From Parietaria judaica (taxonomy: Eukaryota; Streptophyta; Magnoliopsida; Rosales; Urticaceae), in assembly GCA_954871525.1 (NCBI GenBank), contig OX940860.1:28366001-28430000 (forward strand): a stretch of 64,000 bases of DNA, read 5' to 3'. Below, piece after piece: positions 43,807 through 56,117 of the stretch (the stretch's first letter is position 1; each line of letters starts with the position of its first letter). A model generated the notes under the pieces. The model did not search any database. It was not told where the DNA came from and was given only the letters and a program-made list of their open reading frames with translations. Both the position numbers and the translations under genes were made by a program.

Positions 43807-46800
43807 TCAGTCTTCTGTCCTTCTCCCAAAGATTTCTTTCAAATAGTTTGGCCTTCTGAAAGCGATGAAGCTTTCACTGATCAACCCTATGAAAATCCCG
43901 CATCCGAATCCGATCGCTGCTGATTTCCACCCAAACATAGTCACCGATTCCATTTTACTATGGTCAGTAACCGGTTTACCATTGACTTTCTCGCATTCAT
44001 TGGACAATGGAAAGCCACATAACTGTGCATTTCCTTCGAAAGAAGAGTTTGGAAATGTCCGTAAATGTCCTCTCTGAGGTACTTCTCCTTCGAGACGGTT
44101 GTCAGAAAGGTTTAGAAACGAGAGAAAATCAAGGCTCTCTAAGCGAAGAGGGATTTCTCCGGAGAGCCCGTTGTTAGAGAGGTCCAGAGATTCGAGCTCG
44201 CTCAAATTCCCAAGAGACGACGGGATCTGGCCTTCGAAGTTGTTGCTAGATAGATTGAGCACAATTAGCGACTTGAGATCTCCCGCGGAACTTGGGATTT
44301 TCCCGAGAAAGTTGTTGTTCGATAGATCGATGGCCATTAACGTTGTCAGGATCTTCGAATACTCTCTACTCACGCCCTTATTCTCCAAAGTTATCGAGTC
44401 TTGATAGTAGTTGTCCGTGTCACCCATGTATCTTAATTTTGACTTAGTTGCATGAGGAATTTCCGAGTTGATTGTGCTCCAATTTCTGAAGTAATCCGAG
44501 GGTAAACCGCCATCGAAATTATTGAACGAGAGATCGATGATTCGCAACTTTGTGAACCCGAAAAACTTCAGAGGATGCCAAATTGGACCATGGAATTTGT
44601 TATTTCGCAAGATGAGAACTGCTAATTCGGGAAAACTCTGTGTCCATAAAGGGAATTCATCGTGTATTTGATTGTGCCCGATGTTGAGAACTTCTAGCTC
44701 TTTGCATTCGATCAAAGATTTCGGGACCGTTCCTTGAATCTCGTTGTGACTCAAGTCTAGCGTCTTCAAAGCGCTTCCGCTGTTGCACGCTTGGGGAATT
44801 TCACCGCGGAAGTTGTTGCGTTGCAGATTCAACACCAAAAGAGAGCTGTTGGAGCCCAAACAACCAGGAATCTTGCCACTCAAGTTATTGTTCGAAACCT
44901 CGAGAACTTTCAGATCCGCTAGTTCGCAGAACAACGGATCAATCTCTCCGGTCAACATGTTGTTTGAGATGATGTAGTACCTTGTGGACGGTGAAGGCAT
45001 GACGAGCGAGCCTCGGAAATTGTTATGACGCAAATCGAAAAAGTCCAACGTGTTCCAGGGAAGAACCGGAGGCTCTTTTTCCCAACCGGTGATGAAATTG
45101 CTCGAGATATCTAATAAGGATAAGGAATCTTTCGTCGTGTTGAGGAACCATTCAGGAATCTTGCCTTGGATTCTGTTATTGGAGAGATCTAATTGCCACA
45201 ACTGGTTTTGGGCTCTCAGAAATCTCGGGAATTCTGCGATATCACACGAAGACAACGCCAAAGAAGAAAAGCGGGGACGAAAAGATCCCGTATCTTTGTT
45301 TATTACTGAAAGATTGTTGTGAGAAAGCTCAAGAGTTGCTAGGCTACTTAGCTCAGAGAAGATTCCCAATTCGAGTTCACCGCTGAAGTTGTTCCCGTTG
45401 AGGTAAAGATCCGTTAGAATTGCCAGTTCCGCTATCGAGTTCGGAATCGTCCCATTCAGATTGTTCCGTCTCAAATAGAGAGCACTCAATTGGGAAGAAG
45501 ACACGTTTCTGATGGCGAGAGGGCCGGTGAGCTTATTGAAGTCCAAATTTAGAATCCCCAAAGAAGGCATTGTGAACAAAGCGGGAGGGATACTTCCGGA
45601 GAACGAATTATGCGACAGATCAATGGTTCCAAGGGAAACTGAGTTTGGTAATCTCCTTAAGATTGACGGGAGTAAACCCGTCAACTGATTGTTTGACACC
45701 TCGAAAAGCTCAAGCACGGTCAAGTTCGCCAGTGACACCGGTAACTCTCCGCTGAGCTGGTTGTACGATAGCTGAAGATCAACTAGCTGAGTGAGATTCC
45801 CGAGCGAAGACGGGATCGGTCCGCTGATTTGATTCCTGGAAAGCAATAAAGATTTCATCTTTGCTACGCTTCCGAGTGAATACGGCAATTCTCCACTGAA
45901 GTTGTTGTGCGAGAGGTCGAGATATAAGAGACTTGAAAGGTTGCCTAATGAAACTGGAATTTTCCCTGAGAAATTGCAACTACCAAGATTCAGAATTTCC
46001 AAGGACTTTAAATGTCCGATCGAATCTACTAGCGACCCCGAAAGCTTTGTCGACGAAAGAACCAATGACTCTAGAGTACTACCGGACAGAATTTCCGGGA
46101 GAAACCCGAGAAGTCGATCGTTGTTCGACACGTCAATGGCTCGTATTTTAGGCAAATTGAAGATTTTCTCCGGGAGTTCACCGCTCAATCTACATTCGCT
46201 GAGTGACAAGCTTTCCAAAAAAGGAAAGTTTCCGAAATATTCCGCTTTCAAAGAAAAAAGATCCACAGCATTAAGATTTATCTCCCTAAGATTCGTGGCG
46301 TTTTGGATGAGCCCCGTCATAGCGCCTCTTCCGATCGATAGAGGAGGATAATCTACGTAATTCATGCTCGAGAGATCGAGTGAGACGAGACCTCTCAGCC
46401 TGGAGATAGCGTTCGGGATTTTTCCTGACAACATCGACTGAGAGAGATTCAGGTGTGTCAGGCTTAGAAGCTTACCAAATCCCGGCGACATGTTTGAATA
46501 GTTGAAGTTGCTAAAGGCGAGATTGAGCCGTTGGAGACGAGTCAGCATGAAGAGTCTGCTATTTGAACGTAACGAGCCTTGTAGAGAACCGTCGCTAAGG
46601 TCAAGACCGATTACATATCCCGCTCGGTCGCATTCGATCCCGTCCCACGAGCAACAATCCTCGCCGGTTTTCCAACTCTCGGTTTTCAATTCCCCGTAGT
46701 CGCCGGAATAATCTTCTTGCGTAGATTCGGAAGCGAATTCGTCTTTGAACTGAAGGAGAACGGAGCTTTGACCATAAAGGCATTTCGGAGATCGATTTCC

Positions 46801-46896
46801 GGAGACATTAACGGTAGAATTTGCTTCAATGAAGTGGCATGATATGACGCAAAGAACAAGGAATCGAAAATGGCGAGTGCTTATTATGATCTTCAT
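43807..46896 (-). CDS. LRR receptor-like protein (RLP, Cf-9 type), intact
   Basis: One exon of 1029 codons. Parts in order: a signal peptide (residues 1 to about 25), an LRRNT cap with paired cysteines (CLYG near 39, CCSWDGIEC near 80), and about 27-30 extracellular leucine-rich repeats of the plant type (LxxLxLxxNxFSGxIP). A non-LRR island follows near 770-850 (SKLRYMGDTDNYYQDSITLENKG), then four more repeats, a cysteine cap (LCGFPLSNEC), one membrane helix (about 990-1012) and a short basic tail without kinase. RLPs sense ligands at the plasma membrane, usually pathogen- or damage-derived, and signal through SOBIR1/BAK1-type kinases; the ligand here is unknown. A degraded relative lies head-to-head at 49.2-57.8 kb. 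Confidence 0.93.
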   Translation of the reverse strand: MKIIISTRHFRFLVLCVISCHFIEANSTVNVSGNRSPKCLYGQSSVLLQFKDEFASESTQEDYSGDYGELKTESWKTGEDCCSWDGIECDRAGYVIGLDLSDGSLQGSLRSNSRLFMLTRLQRLNLAFSNFNYSNMSPGFGKLLSLTHLNLSQSMLSGKIPNAISRLRGLVSLDLSSMNYVDYPPLSIGRGAMTGLIQNATNLREINLNAVDLFSLKAEYFGNFPFLESLSLSECRLSGELPEKIFNLPKIRAIDVSNNDRLLGFLPEILSGSTLESLVLSSTKLSGSLVDSIGHLKSLEILNLGSCNFSGKIPVSLGNLSSLLYLDLSHNNFSGELPYSLGSVAKMKSLLLSRNQISGPIPSSLGNLTQLVDLQLSYNQLSGELPVSLANLTVLELFEVSNNQLTGLLPSILRRLPNSVSLGTIDLSHNSFSGSIPPALFTMPSLGILNLDFNKLTGPLAIRNVSSSQLSALYLRRNNLNGTIPNSIAELAILTDLYLNGNNFSGELELGIFSELSSLATLELSHNNLSVINKDTGSFRPRFSSLALSSCDIAEFPRFLRAQNQLWQLDLSNNRIQGKIPEWFLNTTKDSLSLLDISSNFITGWEKEPPVLPWNTLDFFDLRHNNFRGSLVMPSPSTRYYIISNNMLTGEIDPLFCELADLKVLEVSNNNLSGKIPGCLGSNSSLLVLNLQRNNFRGEIPQACNSGSALKTLDLSHNEIQGTVPKSLIECKELEVLNIGHNQIHDEFPLWTQSFPELAVLILRNNKFHGPIWHPLKFFGFTKLRIIDLSFNNFDGGLPSDYFRNWSTINSEIPHATKSKLRYMGDTDNYYQDSITLENKGVSREYSKILTTLMAIDLSNNNFLGKIPSSAGDLKSLIVLNLSSNNFEGQIPSSLGNLSELESLDLSNNGLSGEIPLRLESLDFLSFLNLSDNRLEGEVPQRGHLRTFPNSSFEGNAQLCGFPLSNECEKVNGKPVTDHSKMESVTMFGWKSAAIGFGCGIFIGLISESFIAFRRPNYLKEIFGRRTED

Positions 46897-47664
46897 TTCT
46901 GAAAATGTTGAGACAAGTAAAAGTGAAGGAAATATTCAGTGAAGATTGTATTATGTATGAATCATGATAACTAAATGTGAACAACCATGGTTTGGTTTTG
47001 CATTAAATGCAAGGATTGGTTCTGAGGTGTGTAAGCTTTAAAGACAGATATTTTTCAACGTGAATGATTGAAAATTGAAATGACTTGTCTTTTGACTGTC
47101 AAAAAAAAAGGGAGAAGAAAAAACGGAAGTTACCCAAAATTTTTAAAAAAAAAGGTAGAATAAGAAAAGAGAAAAAATGAGAAAGTTGGAAACTTGGAAG
47201 AGAGAATGAAAGAAAAAAACAAGAGAAGAAAGAGAAAATTAATATATATAAGTTCACACTCATTAATTATTAGATATAATTTATATCAAATTGCAATTAT
47301 AACTCTTATTTTGATACAAAGTTACAATAGCAACCTATTTTTACATTATAAAATTATAATTGTAACTTATATATTTTCATTAAACTCGTCGGTTAGCGGA
47401 TTACCCGTAAAATTCAATTCATAGCTTAACCTGTCGATAAATGGAGGGGCTCAAATAATTAACTGAAAAAGAAAAAGAAAAGTAAAATTGCGTAAAGCTC
47501 ACACACATTCCTCCATTAACATTTTTTTAACTGAAATTGAACAGTTCATTATTGTTTTGTTAAACTAAAATTGGAAAGAGCTATTATTTTTATTGAACTT
47601 GAGTATTTTTTCCCGTTGAGTTGACTACAACTTCCTTAAGTATTTTTGCCAATATATATATAAC
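46897..47664 (-). other. Presumed promoter region of the receptor-like protein gene
   Basis: AT-rich sequence between the gene start and the hAT element. No TATA box stands out within 100 bp of the start codon. A purine-rich stretch at about 47100-47240 (GAGAAAAAA-type) is the only notable composition. Confidence 0.4.
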
Positions 47665-47672
47665 AGCTCGAG

Positions 47673-48665
47673 CAGGGCCGTGTTTGAGAATTTCGAGGCC
47701 CTAGGCGAGGAGAATTTTTGGGGCCCCTTATTGTAATTGAAAAATTCAATTTTGTTGCAAAACTATGTACAATATTTACATATAAATAAATTCTCATTCA
47801 AATAAGATGTGCCTAGCAGTTTTAGAAGCAAAAGTACTAATCAACTCTGAATAATAGAATTTTTCGACCATGTCTTTTTCGATCTACAATGTAGCTTAAT
47901 TATTCAACCTAGCTTGAGACATGGTTGATCGAAGATAAAACCTGATCAATTTTAACTTCGAGCTTTTTTCTGCATGCGCAACACGGCAACATTGACTAGT
48001 ATGATTATCATAATTCGGTAGACAATCCAAGCATTTGGAAACACTAACCTAGGATTTGTCGCCTTCTCCATATTCATACTCTCCAAAATCCAAATATCCA
48101 GAAAGATGTAAATGAAAAAATAATTATGCGAATATGCGCTCGCCAAATATCCAAAAGATTGGAATGATAAAAATAACGATGCAAACAATCCCAGTGGAAG
48201 TTGGGAATGTTGAGATATGAAACTTGGGTGAGGATTCTCAAGTGAATTTAAGATTAGGTTAATTTTGGTTAGGAATTATGTGAAATATAGAGAAATATAG
48301 AGAGCAAATAATTTTGGAATTTAGGGGAATAAATGATGCGATGAAATTTTAGAGTAAAGTTGGAATAAGGGCCTAATTACTTTGAGAATTAGGAGCCTAA
48401 ATATTAAAATTAAGTGATGTTAATTAAAAATAAAATTAGGAGCCCTAATTAATTTGAAAATTAGGGGCCTAAATATTAAAATTGAGTGGTTTTGTTTATA
48501 TTTTTTTAGGGCCCCTAAATTTAATTTAAGTGATTTTAATATATAAAAAAAATTAATTTAACTTATTTTGGGGCCCTTAACTATGATTTTTTTGGCCCCT
48601 AAATCTAAGATTTTTTTTTTACTAAAAGCGTGCGCCTACTCCGCCTCCCCTCAGGCACGGCTCTG
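47673..48665. mobile_element. hAT non-autonomous element with perfect 8-bp duplication
   Basis: AGCTCGAG at 47665-47672 and 48666-48673 is an exact 8-bp duplication. The ends are CAGGGCCGTGTTTGAG and the complement of CTCAGGCACGGCTCTG, typical hAT CAGGGCCG ends. The interior carries GGCCCTAGGCGAGG and several GGGGCCC words. A 78-codon minus-strand frame at 47952-48188 is not a transposase. The same TIR family inserted at 50444. Confidence 0.88.
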
Positions 48666-48673
48666 AGCTCGAG

Positions 48674-49179
48674 TTCTCATATTAAGTTGAAATAAGGTTT
48701 GGAATTAAGTTGACAATGTGGAAAAGTAAGCTATATTTTGTACATCTGAATTATTGAGAACGATATGTCGTTGACAAAAGAGAAAAAACAAAGGTGTTTG
48801 AGGACAACTTGTTCGTTTGACTTGACATATTGAATTAATATGAAATGAGGTTTCGAATCAACTTGACATAGTTGGGTTGAAAAAATAGGTCCCCGTTTCA
48901 GTTTTGGCCCGGCCTCCGTCCGGTTTGGGTAAAAGAAACCCGGTTTTAATAAAATAATCCAATAGGGTTTTTTTTCTTTTCTTTTAAGGTTTCGATATTT
49001 TCATTTTCCTAAAATAATAATTATTATTATCTATACAAGCGTTTGAAGCATGAATATGTTGTTAAAGAAGCTGAAAAGATGAATATGCAAATTAAAGAAA
49101 TTAAATTTATTTTTTTATTAAAAATCGAGAACAAGGCTTGGGTTTCACGGAATTACATTCTTCATCATTCCCGTTCAAG
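48674..49179. other. Intergenic sequence between the hAT element and the RLP remnant
   Basis: Contains a CCGGTTT/CCCGG-rich piece (48890-48960) and an AT-rich stretch. No gene was recognised. Confidence 0.45.
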
Positions 49180-49419
49180 AAAAATCGAAACTGGTATACA
49201 TAGGAGACAATCTTGAGTACTATCAAGTCTCGGTTACAGTGGTAAACAAAGGCTCAAGGATGGATATCATAAAGATCCTGAACATTTTTACATACTGTTA
49301 TGCGTATTTTTCGGAGCCTAGAAAAATTAAGGCCCAAACCAAAAAACGCACCCAAAAGGCCCAAAACAAATAAAGCTCAATAAATCATCTTTTACCCGCT
49401 TTGGAAAGTTAACCCGAAC

Positions 49420-49845
49420 CGGTCAAAAAAGGCAATTGGGCCTGACCCGGACAAGTCAACCAAAAAGTCAACGGACCCGACCCAAAAAGCCAACAAAAAG
49501 TCAAAGGGCCCGGCCTGGAAAAGTCAACAAAAAGTCAACGGGGCCGACCCAAAAAGTCAAAGGAGCCGGCTCGGAAAAGTCAACAAAAAGTCAACGGACC
49601 CGACCCAGAAAGTCAACCCAAAAAGTCAAAGGGCTGACCCGAATGGTCAACCAAAAAGTCAATGGGCCCGACCCGGAAAGTCAACCCAAAAGGTCAAAGG
49701 GTTGACCCAAATGGTCAACCAAAAAGTCAACGGGCCCGACCCGGAAAGTCAACGGACTGACCCGAATGGTCAACCAAAAAAGTCAACTGGCCCGACCCTA
49801 AAGGTCAACCGAAAAGTCAACCGAAAAGTCAACCCGAACTCACTC
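49420..49845. repeat. Degenerate tandem repeat of about 30 bp in the solo LTR
   Basis: AAAAGTCAAC(G/C)G followed by GGCCCGACCC recurs more than ten times at spacing of about 25 to 40 bp. Units vary by substitution and small indels. Confidence 0.75.
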
Positions 49846-49878
49846 GAGAAATGTCGACTCGGCCCGGCCTTAAAACAT

Positions 49879-49950
49879 GCCTTCGGGGCGCGCCGCGCCC
49901 CCCGAAGCCTAAAATATGCCTTCAGGGCGCGCCGCGCGCCCCGAAGGCAT
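49879..49950. repeat. Two GC-rich hairpin units
   Basis: GCCTTCGGGGCGCGCCGCG...CGAAG and a second unit GCCTTCAGGGCGCGCC...CCGAAGGC are each self-complementary. They lie in tandem about 25-90 bp before the TATA box of the solo LTR. Confidence 0.7.
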
Positions 49951-50974
49951 GAAATCGAACTTCCGACCCTCTATAAATACGAGGGCACCCCCCGCCACAA
50001 TCGGCAAGCACTCCCGAAGCCAAAAAAAACCTCTGTTTCCCGTTTATTCATAATTTTCGACTCAAATACTCGACTAATGTTGAGCGTCGGAGCGGGCGAC
50101 AGAGGACCCCCCCTCTGTTCCCCTTCAGAGTTAACGTTTTCTACTCTTTTTACAGGAACGGAGGCAGGTTTTACAGGGAAGATTTTCGGCCCATCAAGAC
50201 CGAAGATCAAGCTTCAAAGCCCATTCCAACCGTCAAGCGGGCGTTGGGCCCGGCCCAAAATCAAGACCTGGGCCGCATTCAAGTTAATCAAATTTTAGGC
50301 ATTAACACATACATCCATCTCTCGAACAACAACTTTCACAGGGCGATTCCGATAACGATCAGGGAACTTCGCTCTCTGATCGTCCTCAACCTATCGAGCA
50401 ACAACTTCCAAGGCCTCATTCCGTCGTCTCTTGGGAATCTAACCAGGGCCGGCCCTGAGTTTGTCGGGGCCCTAGGCGAAGTCTGATTTTGGGGCCCTAT
50501 CGTAATTATAAAAATAAATATCAAGCCCACTAATACTACACTACACTTCATGACCTACTTTTAATATGAATTATGTAAGCATTAATTTAATGTTATACAT
50601 GATTATGCAAACGGGTTCTCTAATATTGCATAGAACATTATTAGCCAAGATCTTAGAACGAGATGATTTTCACATATAAATATTAGATCAAGAAAGCGTA
50701 CCTTGATCCATGATCGGAATAATAGCGGAAACGATTAATCACTGGAATTGCGTTTCTCTCTCTTAACCTCTTTAGAGTGACAAGCCTTCTTTGATGGAGA
50801 GGAAAACTTACGTAGGTAGAGAGAGGACCAATTCCTAGGGTTTCTTTTTATATAGACCCACCATCAGGGTATAATAGAAATTTACCTTTATTTAATTAAA
50901 CCAATTAGATTTATCTTATTATTATTAAACCCATTATTTAAATTGCCCAATGGGCCACATACGTGAGTCTAACA

Positions 50975-50987
50975 TTCTCCCACTTGG
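50975..50987 (-). promoter_or_regulatory. Polypurine tract of the copia element
   Basis: Minus-strand CCAAGTGGGAGAA immediately before the 3' LTR. Confidence 0.7.
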
Positions 50988-51371
50988 CCCATGTGCCATT
51001 ATATCCTTTATGGTTTAAAAATAAACATAATTGCGCATACTTAAGATAAATCCATCGTAATGTTTAATTACATCATAAGGTTATTATCAAGCATGACCAC
51101 TAATAAGGATCATGGCGGTTGTACACCAGTTTTCGACATAGTCCCTTCCATGTATCACAATACTAGTTTCATACTCAATATAACACATAATAAGGTAATA
51201 AATAATGGTCCGACGATAATGTCTTTGTCAGAGACAAAAGATCTTGTTTTGTTCACATTATGCATTCATGTATATACTAATCATAAGAAACAAGATCCAT
51301 TCATTCATATCAGAAACAAAATAAGTGAGCTCAAAGTGTCAATCACGTAAAACATAAAACGTAAAATAACA
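50988..51371 (-). other. 3' non-coding region of the copia element
   Basis: Sequence between the polyprotein stop and the polypurine tract. A 96-codon plus-strand frame here has no recognisable homology and is probably chance. Confidence 0.5.
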
Positions 51372-54300
51372 TTAATGATGACATCCAAGGATCCCCATTC
51401 TTTCAACATGTTCAGTGAAAGCCTTAGGGGGCAATCCTTTCGTTAATGGATCTGCAACCATAAGTTTTGTGCTAATGTGCTCGATTGACACTCTTTGTTT
51501 ATGAACTTCTTCTTTAACGCCAAAGTATTTCAATTCCATATGCTTAGCACCCTTCGAATACTTGTCGTTTTTAGAAAAGAAGACTGCTGCGGAGTTATCA
51601 CAATAAATTTTCAGCGGCTTGGCGATACTGTCGACAATTCCAAGTCCTGAAATAAAGTTCTGCAGCCATAAACCATGAACTGTAGCCTCAAAGCATGCTA
51701 CAAACTCAGCTTCCATAGTGGATGCAGCAATAACAGACTGCTTCGCACTCTTCCATGAGATTGCTCCTCCGGCTAGAAGAAACAAATAGCCAAAAGTGGA
51801 TTTCCTAGAATCCACACATCCGGCAAAATCTGAATCTGAATATCCAATCACCTCAAGGTGGTCAGACTTCCTATAAGTGAGCATATGATCTTTCGTTCCT
51901 TGCAGATACCTCAGTACTTTCTTTGCAGCTTTCCAGTGATCTAATCCTGGGTTACTTTGATACCTTCCCAGCATTCCGACAGCAAAACAAATGTCCGGTC
52001 TGGTACAGGTCTGTGCGTACATCAAGCTTCCCACAATAGATGCATAAGGAATTTGTTCCATCTGATTGCGCTCCAATTCATTCTTTGGACATTGATTGAG
52101 ACTAAATTTATCTCCCTTCTGAATTGGCGCAACACTTGAAGAGCATTTGTCCATTTTGAATTTCTCTAGAACTTTATTGATATATGCTTTCTGAGACAAT
52201 CCCAACCATCCTTGTGATCTATTGCGAAATATTTCTATTCCGATCACATAGGATGCCTCACCCATATCTTTCATTTCGAAGTTCTTCGAGAGAAATTCCT
52301 TGGTTTGACGTAATAAACCAAGATCATTAGTAGCAAGCAAGATATCGTCAACATACAAAACCAGAATAATAAACTTGCTCCCACTGATCTTTAGATATAT
52401 ACATCGATCAACGATGTTTTCAGTAAATCCAAAAGATGTAATGGTATCATTGAACTTAAGATACCATTGTCGGGAAGCTTGTTTAAGTCTGTATATTGAC
52501 TTCTTGAGTTTACACACCATATGTTCTTTACCATCAACTTTAAAACCTTCAGGTTGATCCATAAAGACATCTTCATCTAAATTCCCATTCAAAAAGGCAG
52601 TTTTCACATCCATTTGATGGAGCTCCAAATCATAATGAGCCACCATCGCCATGACTATTCTTAAGGAATCCTTTTTAGAAACGGGCGAAAAGGTCTCTTT
52701 GTAGTCAATACCATCTTTCTGAGTAAAACCTTTGGCAACGAGTCTGGCCTTGTGTCTTTCGATATTGCCGTTCGAGTCATGCTTGGTCTTGAAGACCCAT
52801 TTACACCCAACTCTTTTACAACCTTCTGGCAATTCAACAAGATCCCAAACTTCATTGTGATCCATTGATTTTAGCTCTTCTTTCATGGCATCTAACCATT
52901 TATGAGAATTTTCACTCTCTATGGCTTGTGAAAAAGAAACTGGATCATTTTCAATTCCGGAGTCAAATTCAGACTCCATCAGATAAACCAAATAATCATC
53001 TGAAATGGCAGATTTTCTTTCTCTCCCAGATTTTCTTAGTGTGATTTCTTGTGGTTCACCCATAATAGGTTCATTGTCTATTATAAGTTCATCATGTAGA
53101 GCTTGATTGTTAATTTGTTGTTCTTGCAAATCATTATCATGTTCAACATGTGCAGGAACAACAACTTGAGTAGAAGATAAAGGCAAATGGATTTGCACTC
53201 TAACTTCTTGAATTTCCACTTTACGTGGTTCCAAGCTCCCACTAACTTCACCATTCTCAATGAACCTTGCATTTCCAGTTTCAACAATTCTTGTACTATG
53301 ATTAGGACAATAAAATCGATACCCTTTAGATTTTTCTAGATAACCAATGAAGAAACCACTGATTGTTCTTGCATCCAGTTTCTTTTCATGTGGATTATAA
53401 ATTCTTACTTCTGCCGGGCAACCCCAAACATGCAGATGCCTTAAACTAGGTTTCATTCCCGTCCACAGTTCAAAAGGTGTCTTAGGAACTGCCTTACTAG
53501 GAACCCTGTTTAGCTAATACACGGCAGTCTTTAAAGCATGCATCCACAATGATTTGGGTAAAGAAGAATTGCTTAACATACTCCTAACCATATCCATTAA
53601 TGTACGGTTACGCCTTTCTGCAACACCATTTTGTTGCAGTGTTCCTGGCATTGTGTATTGAGCACAAATACCACGACTTTCAAGGAACTTAGCAAAGGGA
53701 CCAGGGCACTGTCCACTTTCATCATATCTTCCGTAATATTCACCACCTCTGTCAGATCTGACAATTTTCACCTTTCTATCTAATTGCCTTTCAACTTCAT
53801 TGATAAACACCTCAAGGGTGTCTACCGATTGAGATTTTTCATGCAGCAAATAAATATATCCATATCGTGAAAAATCATCGATAAAGGTGATAAAATATTT
53901 TTCTCCACCAAAAGATGGAACATCAAAAGGCCCACAAATATCGGTGTGAATAATTTCAAGGAGCTGTGTGCTTCTTGTGGCTTCTTTCTTAAGTGTCTTT
54001 CTTGTTTGCTTTCTCTTAATGCATTCAATACAAACACCAAGATCAGTAAAATCCAAATCATTCAGGATTTCATTCTTTACTAATCTTTCAATTCTTTCTT
54101 TGGATATATGACCCAAACGTTTATGCCACAAGTAAGCAGATGATTCATCAGACCTACCACGTTTAGTTCCAACATTATGATGCAAGGTCAATAAAGTCTC
54201 GGCAAAAACAGTATCAAGCTTTAATTTGTAGAGATGATCATAAAGAATACCCGAACCCAATAAAAGATTTTGTTTAAACAAACTGAAACATCCATTGCCA

Positions 54301-55496
54301 AATTTAGAAGTGTACCCAGCTTTATCAAGTTTGGACACGGGAATCAAATTGCGAGAAATAGAAGGAGCATATAGAGTTCGAAAAAGATCTAAATGACAAC
54401 CAGTGTCTAAAACTAAACGATAAGTTCCAACAGCTTCAACTGGAATTTTGACTCTGTTTCCCATGTAGATAAATTTATCATTTTCGCTTATGGTTTGGGT
54501 CGAAAGGAATCCCTGCATCGTATTTGAAACATGAGTGGTAGCACCAGAATCAATCCACCAGGTATTATAAGGAACTTCAGCTAAATTTGATTCGAAACAT
54601 ACTGAAACATAATGTATACCTTTTCTTTCGAACCACGCTTTACGTTTCAGGCAATCTTTCTGAAAATGTCCAGTCTTTTTGCAAAACCGACACATTTCGT
54701 TGCTTGGTTCCTTCTGGTTGATTTGGACAGATGACTGATTAAGCCTTGATAGTCATTTCTTGCCTTTTCCATCCTTTTTCCAAGGTTTCTTTCCAGCACC
54801 TTTATGACCAACGAGATTAGCTGAATGACTTCCCGGTTTCTTAAGCCTCGCTTCCTCTTGAATGAGCATGCTTTGTAATTCATGCACATTCCATTTATCC
54901 TTCAGAGTATTATAGTTCATATGAAATGGACCGTACTCAGAAGGTAAGGAATTAAGGATGAACGTTACTAGAAAATTTTCATTCACTTCCATTCCCATGG
55001 TCTTCAATCTTGCTGCAATGTTCGTCATTTCGACGATATGCTCATGCATGGTACGAGAACCATTAAATTTCATAGTGGTTAACGTACCCATCAGTGTCCC
55101 AGCCAACGACTTATCAACCGATTCGGACTAAGAACTATCTTCCACAGACTTCAGAAATTCCTTAGCACTTTCAGTTCTGTTCAGTGTGGACTTGATGTTG
55201 TTTGCTACAGTCATTCGCATAAACATTAGGCTTAGTCTGTTAGATCTTTCCCAAGCTTTATGGAAAGATCTTTGCTCGGCACTGCTAGCATCAGTAAGGG
55301 CAGCAGGTTTCTCACTTAAGAGTGCAAGATCAAGATCCAGAACACCGAGGTGAAACTGAATTTGCTCACACCATTCTAAGAAATTGAGCCCATTAAACTT
55401 AATAACAGACGTTGCTTGCGAATGAAGAGAAACAGGAACAGAAGCTGCAATATATAACATATGCTTACACGTTAATGCTTTGAGTAAAAACTTCAT
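51372..55496 (-). pseudogene. copia gag-pol polyprotein, one frame with three stops
   Basis: One continuous minus-strand frame of 1375 codons runs from 55496 to 51372, interrupted only by TAG at 55130-55128, TGA at 54755-54753 and TAG at 53516-53514. Order of parts: gag (FNGLNFLEWCEQIQFHLG, then LPSEYGPFHMNY), CCHC knuckle (CRFCKKTGHFQKDC, about 54690), protease (WWIDSGATTHVS), integrase zinc and core (LWHKRLGHISKERI, DFSRYGYIYL, RSDRGGEYYG, NGVAERRNRTL), reverse transcriptase (EVWDLVELPEG, LYVDDILLATND) and RNase H (SWKSAKQSVIAASTMEAEF, YCDNSAAV). Integrase before reverse transcriptase is the copia order. With two stops in gag and one in integrase it cannot make a full polyprotein. Confidence 0.92.
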
Positions 55497-56073
55497 AATA
55501 CAGATTCAGAACATTAGAAGAAGCAAACATAAAATGCACATTGAATATCACCTTTGGGTGAAATAACAATATACATGAAACATGATTGATGCATAATTAA
55601 TTTCACATAATTGGTAACTAACATACTCAAATTAGATATGCTTGTAAACTTTGGATATACTAAACATACCTAACTGATTAAATAGATTACCACGATAATG
55701 TTCATGAATTATAAAACGAATGATCAACCTTTGGGCGATCCAGAAATATTTTATAATCAATGAACTTCAATTCACCCGTAATAAAACATTTATGTCATTA
55801 AAGCATCACTTAATCGGGGTGATTTGAACATTAATAATTTAATATCTATGAAGCATTCTAATTCGGCCACTTTGGTGACTAACAAATTATTCATAATATA
55901 GATATCAAATTGAGTTAACAGTAAATGTCAACTCGGGTCAACGAATTAAGTCAACCAAAATCAGAGGTAAATAAAGAAGTTTATTTATTTACCTAAACTA
56001 TAAGGTACAATATCATTAAGCCCACAATATTATAATTCGTAATACCAGAGTTTAAACTTGAAACCAAATAACA

Positions 56074-56117
<44 letters not shown>

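Larger units (their letters stand above)
49296..50307. mobile_element. Solo LTR, 1012 bp, with 5-bp duplication CATAC
   Basis: CATAC at 49291-49295 and 50308-50312 flanks a sequence that begins TGTTATGCG and ends GGCATTAACA (inverted TGTTA/TAACA). No internal retroelement domains are present, so it is an LTR left after LTR-LTR recombination. On the plus strand it has a TATA box (CTATAAATAC, 49971-49980) after two GC-rich hairpins. Lineage undetermined. Confidence 0.85.

Noticed and set aside
43865..46699. Plus-strand frames opposite the receptor-like protein
   Set aside because: They are the reverse complement of leucine-rich repeat codons; the minus-strand gene is complete from signal peptide to stop.
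49420..49845. Possible CRISPR-like array because of regularly recurring GTCAAC units
   Set aside because: Units are degenerate with no unique spacers of constant size. The locus is inside a plant LTR and no cas genes are present.
50244..50486. Separate plus-strand gene of 80 codons
   Set aside because: The frame is a chance fusion of solo LTR end, RLP remnant and hAT start.
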